DNA of 64,000 bases, from contig OZ018326.1 in assembly GCA_963969495.1 (NCBI GenBank), positions 177,109,056 to 177,173,055 on the forward strand, given 5' to 3'. A model generated the notes under the pieces. The model did no database searches, had not been told where the DNA came from, and was given only the letters and a program-made list of their open reading frames with translations. Shown here piece by piece: positions 57,157 to 64,000 of the stretch (its first letter is position 1; the number at the start of each line of letters is the position of its first letter). The DNA is from Ceratothoa steindachneri (lineage: Eukaryota; Arthropoda; Malacostraca; Isopoda; Cymothoidae). The position numbers and the translations under genes are program-made.

Positions 57157-57639
57157 CACCAGGAATGAGAGTTTCTAGAATGCGGAGAAATTAATTTTCA
57201 TTTATTCGGGATAAACAACGTTTAGAGCTGTCCGCCCATCTTCGGTTCTATGATATAAAGGAATACATAATTTACAAGGAATTATAATATTAAAATATTT
57301 GTCTAGAAATTAGAATATTGAGAGTGTTGAAAAATATCTACAAAAAGAGACTTTTTTCTATAATGCAAAACCTAAAAAAATACATAATTTATAACGAGTC
57401 AGAATATTACAAATCCTAGAGGAATACAAGGGAGAACCATCAAAATACTCACCATTGTTGGTATGACCGGAGAGAAGTGGGGATGGGGGATTGAAGTGGA
57501 CATAGGTAAGATTTTATTGGTAGTAGAGTTATGTGATATTGCCTTTGACGTAAATATATTTTACTCTCTGGGATAACCTGGTAATAACATCCCTGTAAAA
57601 TCAATCTTAACTGTTCTCATTCGTTTGTAGGGGTCGAAG
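57153..57639. other. No recognisable gene
   Basis: AT-rich; may include the 3' remnant of the neighbouring LINE. Confidence 0.45.
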
Positions 57640-59818
57640 CTAGTAAACATTTGTTTGAAAATTTTAAACGGTCCACACATTGAACTTTATAAATGGGAAT
57701 ACAAACTTCCCGCTTTGTAGTATTTTGCTTTTGTAAATAAGAAGATAAACTTCCCTCTTTGTAGAATTTCTTTTCGTAAAAAGCTTGATAAACCTCCCAC
57801 TTTGTAATATTTCTCTTTCTTCTCCTGTCCTGTTTGCCACATCTCTCGGATTAGGGTAGTCGCTTGTCACGATCTGTGTGACATCATCTGCCAGTTGTAT
57901 GTATTGGGCAAAATCGTAGGCAGGATGTGGGAGGTCGCTAGTAAATATCGCCTATAACGTGGGGCTCAAAAAGCAAACCTGTGGCACTCCTGCTTCTAGA
58001 TTGAAATGCTCTCCTTCGATGTCGTTAATGATGACCATGGCCTTATAATTATAAAGGATAGCTGCACAAGATTTTTGTCATGCCGTCTTCCATTTCAAAG
58101 TTGTAGATTTTATTTATCAGGCCAGGCACCCAGACCAGGTCAAAGGCCGAAGCCACGTCTATAATTATGACACCTACATTATTGCCCTTGGCTTTTGAAA
58201 CAGCGATCTTCACTGTTATTAGAGATAATGCGGTTTCGGTTCCGAGTTTTTTTCTAAACCCGTGTGGTTGATCGTTGTACAGGCCGTTACTCTTCAAGTA
58301 GTTTGGAAGTTTTGTGTTCAGGAGCTTTTCGAATAATTTACCAATGAACTCCAATAGGGAAATCGGTATATAGCTACATACTTATCTCTTTTTTAGGCTT
58401 TCCGGCGTTCAGGAAAAAATATCATCTTAGCCGTTTTCAATGAATCGGGAAAGTGGCCAATATTCATGTAAGCGTTAAGGATGTTTAAAATTGCTTGAGT
58501 TAGCCCAGAGGGTCTTTTATTAGGTGAGTTTTCGTATTTCCGATCAAGCCTGGAGCCTTTTGTTTGGAATTCTTAATTATAAATTCGTATTCTTCGTATA
58601 TGAATGGAAAAGCCCTCATCCCGAGCACGGCGCGTACGGTCACTCGGAAGATGTGTGAATTCTTCACCCAGCTCTCTCAACCTTGTATCAACTTCATCTT
58701 CGTAGTCCCCATCAAATTCTGCGTTTTCCGCTTCGCTTTTAATTTGATCCCAAAATTTTTCGGATCCCTTTCAGTGTCATGGTTACCAATTATGTTGTCC
58801 CTTCTCCTTGGATTTCTTCATGATAAGAATTTTGGTTGTTTCTCTCAGTTCTTATAGCTCTTATAGCGTTGGGCTGTGTTACCGTACAAGTTTATCTCAT
58901 TGATAAGAAGATCTAATCGGTCCATTCTTTCGGGAATTTCTCTATCCCAATTCGGGGCTGCAAGAGGTTTAAATATGGTCCATGCTATAGCATGACAGTC
59001 AACCTCTTTGAATTTCACCCTTATATTGTTAAGATGATGGTCTATCTCCTCAATCGAGGCTCCTTCCAGTCCCTTTACCTGTATGGTGCTTAATTGGTCT
59101 TTGTAAGCTTCCCAATCAGCCCTGTTCAGGCACCTCCGTTTAGGTATTCGGACTTGTATTGGTGAAGTTAATAACGTAATTACCATGCTGATATGGTTTG
59201 GTGGTATTTAAGGACCCGGCACTGTCACTTGGTTGAAAGCAAAGTTGGTGTTAGTCAATATAACATCAGGGGTTGTAGAAGATCTTCCTGTTGAGAATTT
59301 GGCGAAATCTAGACCTACTCTTTGCACTATGTTCCTCCTAATTAGAAGTCTCCATTTAAAGCCGTAGTATATCCTGCCTCTCTGCAGCGGGCATTAAGGT
59401 CTCTAATTAAAATTGTTGAGGCGTTTCTACGGAATAGGCGAATGAAAGTAGGGATTGGCACATATGAGCGTCTAGGTAGTTGATAACCGACTGCCACCAC
59501 AAGGTCATCATAGGTCATTTTAATCTTCACAGCCAAGTAAAAAACTTCTGAATCTTGAATTTCTTAGAATTTTATTTCTTTTCTAACTGCAATTGCGACG
59601 CCATCAAATCTCTCATTAAAGTAGTTGGCCATCAGCGATTCATAATTGTATATTTTAATATACTCTCTTTGCAACTCGACGCCATGCTCGGAAATGAGGA
59701 TGATGTCTAGGTCCAGGTTCCTTATAATCTCGTTGTATATTCATTTTTTATTTGTGCATCTGTTGACATTGAGGGAGAAGATTTTCAATTTTCTAATGTA
59801 GCTAATTTGGCTGGCCAT
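57640..59818 (-). pseudogene. LINE copy 1 ORF2: endonuclease and RT, broken
   Basis: Start ATG at 59818, five bases after the ORF1 stop at 59824, an arrangement that suggests reinitiation. Minus strand: MASQISYIRKLKIFSLNVN, LISEHGVELQREYIKIYNYE and VVAVGYQLPRR (AP endonuclease, 59818-59340); linker 59186-58845; RT with LLEFIGKLFEKLL, DQPHGFRKKLGTETAL, GVIIIDVASAFDLVW (58354-58050), EAGVPQVCFLSPTLYA and LADDVTQIV (about 57890). The YADD box has Leu for Tyr. No RNase H follows, so it is of Jockey/CR1-like type, unlike the 31.5-kb LINE. It ends in a triplicated stretch. Confidence 0.78.
57705..57835 (-). repeat. 44-bp tandem repeat, three units, inside the LINE RT end
   Basis: On the plus strand ACTTCCCGCTTTGTAGTATTT recurs with changes at 57705, 57749 and 57792. 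In the minus reading the words ILQSGRF, TKREVYL and ILQSGKF show the duplication. It lies just after the LADD motif and disrupts the RT thumb. Confidence 0.7.
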
Positions 59819-59823
59819 GATTT

Positions 59824-61300
59824 TTAGTTATTATGTGTTTGTTTAGATTTATTCTTGTTTTCTCTTGCTAGGTATCTTTTCTTCCCGTTTCTTTTCTCTT
59901 TGAAAATCTCGTGTGCAAGATTGAAGCAGGATTCCTTGGTTATCACGATTCTTCCTGGTTTCAGAGCCGCTAACATGTTATCTTCATTTATGTCCATTTT
60001 ATAGTCATACTTATTCCTCTCTTTCATGATCTCTGAGATAATGTCAGCTGATTTCGAGATTTTAGGAAATGGTGCAGACGGTGAGCCGTATATCTTCATG
60101 CCTATTTTATCAGTTGTTTTGTAGGTTTTTAATGCTGCAATATTGTCCATTGGGACGGTCTCGTCTTTTTTTTCTAATTTGCTTTAAAGAAGTGGCAATT
60201 CTTTCTTCATTAGTGGAGCGTAATTCCATCTGGGTGACACTAGGAATCAGCGTTTTAGGTCTATTGAAGCGGGGTCTCTAGATGAGAAGCAAAATCTTGG
60301 GGTAGCGTCTGTCATTGTTTTAAGTTCGGCCTAGGAACAAATCCCGTGAAAGAGGATTGTCCGAAAACCACATCGGCTTGACCAGTTTGGAATCAACATT
60401 TTGTTCAATTCGGTAGCGTAACGACCTGGTTTGATTACATTTGCAAAGTGCGCGTGAAGGATGCACATTCCTAAATCAGGTTGCATTTCCGTGTTTATGT
60501 TCAAGAGCATCTTATTCTGTCTATCCGTTTAAGCTACTTGTGCGTATGTTGTAGTAGCCTTCAAATATCTGTTCTTTATAGTCTGCTTTTTTTTGTCTGC
60601 CACTATGGATTTCTTTAGCGGACACGCCATAGTTAGGGTACGGTGTTGGTTTCAAAAATTTATACATTTTTCTAAAAGCTCTACCACTCTTTTTATGTAT
60701 GATCTTGACCGGCGCATTCAGTGCATACGTCAGCCTGCAAGGGGCACTCCTTTGTAGGGTGTTTCTCTAGAGAGTAACAAGAGAAGCACACTTGGACCAA
60801 AATGAACATCTCACGCTCTATGCAGAATACAGACTTTGTTCACAATCTCGGTTGTTTGGAATGTCACTTTTAAAACGTGAATATACTCCTCTCCTTCGCA
60901 GTTTTTAAATTTGTACACTTCTTGGATTTTGGTTCAAACTTGCTTGGACTCAATTTCCTGTGCATTTCCTGAATAGAGTGCGAACCGCCGTAAGGGTCTA
61001 TGTGTCAACAGGTGATTGATCCCTGAGCTGCAACTTAAGAGGGCACCTTAGGAGCGAGGCAGATCTTCCCGAATTCTTCTTTTGACTTCGTACTCAGTAA
61101 CTTGTCAATATCCTGGAACGTGTCGCATATAGCTAGGTAACCATACGCCTGTTATTTGACTCGGCAAATTGCAATTCCAAGTTTTGAAAAAGCGAGTTCA
61201 AACACTTTTCACTTGTAGGCTTCTGACAGCACTCAATTACCCTGGGGGGAATTCGCTTTTCGCCATAGGGGTCGTCTAAGACAGCCCCAAGGCGGTGTTT
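59824..61300 (-). pseudogene. LINE copy 1 ORF1: RNA-binding protein with CCHC knuckle
   Basis: Minus strand, several frames: IDKLLSTKSKEEFGKICLA (about 61110), YIHVLKVTFQTTEIVNK (about 60870), CFSCYSLEKHPTKECPLQA and DVCTECAGQDHT knuckles (about 60750), GMCILHAHFANVIKPGRY, and the open C-terminal part 60150-59824 (MDNIAALKTYKTTDKIGM to a Lys/Asn-rich tail). ORF1 would bind the LINE RNA. The order matches the ORF1 at 62309-63990. N-terminal limits are uncertain; the minus frame at 61726-61406 is not assigned. Confidence 0.65.
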
Positions 61301-62308
61301 CCCTCTGCGAACCTAACAGGCCCTTATTGCTAGGCGTTGACCTAATAATATTCACTGAGTTTCCCTTTATCTGCTCTACCTATAATCGTGTCTAACAGGG
61401 TCCACCTACCTGTCTTGACCACTCCACCACAGACTGGGGTGCCCACCTTCGCGCCTCATGTACGCCTTCCTTCGCGGGTTCGGACAGGTCAGACGACAGG
61501 CGGATTTTACAGACCTTGGATAGCAGAGAAGTTGTCTGAAATCGTGATGTGCTGCTGTGGTAAGAAAAATATCAAATTCGTTCGCTGGTAGTCCGAGCGA
61601 GGCTCTCAAAGGGTGCTTTCGTATGCAAGCGAGCACACGTATGTAGCACAGGTATCGGTGGGCTAGGTTGTGGGAATTCGGAGCAGAATAAACTTCTTCA
61701 CCCACAATCCGTAGGGGAAAATCCACTGGCAGCAGTAGAAAATTTCCTTGCCCTTTTCCTCCTTTTCCTATGCAGGGGCAGGTATCTAACGATGAAAGCA
61801 GACAAATTCGGAAAATAGGTGAGAGAATATTGGGGATAGTGAGAATATAGAATGAGAGTTTTTTTTAAGGGGGGAGATGAGTATTAGTGTTTGTGAGAGT
61901 GTAGAGAATAAAAGGAAGCCAGGTTACTAACAGATCTCTTTCTTCTGATATTTCTTTTTTCTTTATTATATTCTAATTGCTCTTAAGATTGACTTTTAAT
62001 GGTTACTTCTAAGTTTTTTGTACTTTGTCTTTTTTATTATCGATGTCAAAATCTTAATTTTGTTTCTTGGGGTACCTTTCGGTAACGTACTTCTAAGTCG
62101 ATTTCAAATTCTGTATTTATACTGTTCATTTTATGATTTAAGTGAGATTTTTCTAAAATTCCTTTATTTTATGTAGTTATTTCCTAGTTCTTTGTTTTGG
62201 GCATTGTTGCCTTTGTGATAGTTTTTTATTGCTTGATTTCGCAATTTATCTCCGTATTGTATTGTTTTGTATTTGATTATTTTGTTTTCCCAACATTCTT
62301 GTATCTGA
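61301..62308. other. Junction between two LINE copies, no gene recognised
   Basis: After the ORF1 stop at 62309 (minus) an ORF2 should follow but none is seen. The sequence is AT-rich to about 61740, then gives way to the 5' part of the next LINE copy. A minus frame at 61726-61406 (106 codons) is unassigned. Confidence 0.4.
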
Positions 62309-64000
62309 TTATTTCTTTACTTTGGGGTTTTTCCACTTGCCGTTTTTAATTGTGTCAAATATATCCTTCTTGATGATTCTGACGTCGTTGGGGAAGATCT
62401 TTATCTTGTTTCGTTCCAGTGGACTTTGTATAATACTTTCGTCATGATTTGACATTTAATTCCATTTACAGGGCCTTTTTCAATACCTATAATTATATCA
62501 TTTAATTTCAGTACCTTTGGGTAGGGGATAGGCCTCGTTTACGAAGAACTTAAGCTTGAATCTCTTGCTTCGTAACGACACCCTTCCTCTCTTTCCGTTT
62601 CGCTTTCCGCGTCGGTTTGTGTGTCCCATTCGGTTTGGTTCTCTTTAGTTGGGTGTTTTCTTGTTTTCTTTTGGCTCTTCTTTCCCTCTTTTGTTCATTC
62701 TTTGAAGTTTCCCTTTCTTTTTCCTATTCATTAGATTCGTTGGATTGAATTATTTCCTCGTTTTCTTCCATCTTTGCTCCTATATTCAACATATCTTTTA
62801 CTTGAAGGGAGGGTTTTTCCCGCCGTTACTCTGTATACTAGTGCCGAGGGCGGGGGAGGGGGTCGGTGAGAACCAAATCTTTCTAACTCCGTTTTTCTTA
62901 AGGAAAATATTGAGTGTTTCTGAGAAAATCCCCGGTTGTGCGATGTTTTGGACGTGGGCGTACATAATGCAGGCTAGAATATCCAGGCCCGTTCCCTCGT
63001 TCACATTAATGTTGTTCTTTGGTTCTTGGGTGTCCTTTATTTCTTTTATCTTAGCTTTTGCTACGCTAGCGTAGGTTTGGTTTAGAGTACTTTTCTTTCT
63101 GTTGTCCCTGCTCTTTCTTGTTTATTATTTCTTTTCTTTTTGGACAGTTTACTGCCATGTTCCTGTGTGTCCCCTGGCAGTTCACGCACTTTTTTATGGT
63201 TTCCGTGCATTCACTGAAGGTTGGACTAGTGCTAATACATTCTGAACATATTTTTTTATCCTCGTTCGGGCAGTTCCTTGTGATGAGATGCTCGATGACA
63301 TAACATTGCAAACAGGTTGAACATTAATGAATTTTTCTATGTCGATGTTTTCTGGTGGTTTCTGCATTCCGAATGCCAGAATTCTATTCTAGTAGCTTTA
63401 TTGTCCATCTCCTATGAAAAAAAAACCTACTTTGAAAACACGTGTAAGGTGGCCGAATTTGATTACCTTAGCGATTTTGAGGTACTTGTTTTCCCTTTCC
63501 AATTCTTCTTTAAGTTCTTTCTTTGTGTGCGAGCCGACATAAAAGTCTAGTTTACGGCACACAAATGAATGGTTCGCCATTAATTGTGGCGGTAGTTTTA
63601 GCATATCGGTTGCCACCATCTTTTAAACGTCCTCCTCTTTGTGGCAGAGTGCTACGTACTCATTTGTTACTTCTATGAGTTTCGTCAGCGCGATTTTCAA
63701 GTCAGTATATATGGTCCTGATTAGAGTTCCTCTTTGTAGTTTTATTTTCCTACCTCGGTCCTTAGTGGCAGTCTTTTACGCTCATGTTCGTATTATGGAA
63801 GTCCCTCTCCAATTATCCCGTAGACCCGCCCTCGCTTAAATGGCTCATATGATGTGATGAATGATGATACGTAAGATGGACCCGGGTGGGCTCCTCTCGA
63901 GGGATGAAAAGTGACGGACTTTTTGTTGGCTAGCGCGGAGTCAACCGTCGCTAGCCAGGGTGCCGCCTTCTCAAGAGAATTCAAAACCGCGGCTGCGTCC
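62309..64000 (-). pseudogene. LINE copy 2 ORF1, without ORF2; 5' end outside window
   Basis: Minus strand: MVATDMLKLPPQLMANHSF (63619), ELKEELERENKYLKIAKVIK, FGHLTRVFKV, knuckles CYVIEHLITRNC, ICSECISTSPTFSEC and CVNCQGTHRNMAVNC (about 63305-63140), the GLDILACIMYAHVQNIAQPG segment (about 62985), then charged sequence to KNPKVKK and stop at 62309. The knuckle region is well preserved, though the frame changes several times. The segment 63984-63793 (NSLEKAAPWLATVDSALANK) may be its N-terminus or upstream sequence. It is the same type as the 59.8-61.3 kb ORF1 but diverged. Confidence 0.7.

Overview
The window is eukaryotic, AT-rich and gene-poor, and it reads as a transposon graveyard. I found no convincing intact host gene, rRNA or intact tRNA, and no CRISPR or bacterial features. 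The mixture of elements (Ty3/Gypsy elements with a charged coiled-coil gag, Tc1 and mariner, hAT, RNase H-bearing and CCHC-ORF1 LINEs, two copies of an uncharacterised repeat-protein family I associate with arthropods, long TA microsatellites) suggests an arthropod, perhaps a crustacean or chelicerate. The species cannot be fixed from the sequence. Family assignments rest on motif recognition by eye; no database was searched.

Layout. 1-9.4 kb: two decayed copies of the repeat-protein family on opposite strands, a 35-bp minisatellite, a GGTTAG-rich stretch and TA microsatellites. 9.4-19.7 kb: a Tc1-like transposase remnant split by a young Ty3/Gypsy array with three LTRs and two almost identical internal regions. 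Each internal region has an open 705-codon reading frame. The whole array sits between one 5-bp target duplication, AAGAT, and the middle LTR is a 3'LTR/5'LTR mosaic. 20-26.5 kb: an exon-like fragment, then a degenerate satellite interrupted by an older minus-strand Gypsy. 26.8-31.4 kb: hAT and Tc1 remnants, a tRNA-like head, a short AT-rich tandem array and a Tc1 end. 31.5-37.8 kb: a GC-rich minus-strand LINE with endonuclease, RT and RNase H. 38.6-39.5 kb: a second LINE relic. 42.5-43.9 kb: a GC-rich segment between 80-bp direct repeats. 45.1-46.3 kb: a solo LTR with target duplication TGGTT. 47.2-47.8 kb: a 316-bp tandem duplication. 51.7-56.1 kb: a third, minus-strand Gypsy of the solo-LTR family. 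56.1-57.1 kb: a deleted mariner with intact ends inside a TA microsatellite. 57.6-64 kb: two minus-strand LINE copies of one type.

How they relate. The three Gypsy groups share an LTR end, a leader and, where preserved, protease or gag starts, so they look like one lineage. Each has kept a different part of gag-pol: charged region, knuckle, protease and RNase H in the array; gag start and RNase H at 23-26 kb; protease and integrase at 52-56 kb. None keeps a recognisable RT palm. The strongest single observation is the three-LTR array, whose markers support duplication by unequal crossing-over between LTRs and place the exchange within about 50 bp.
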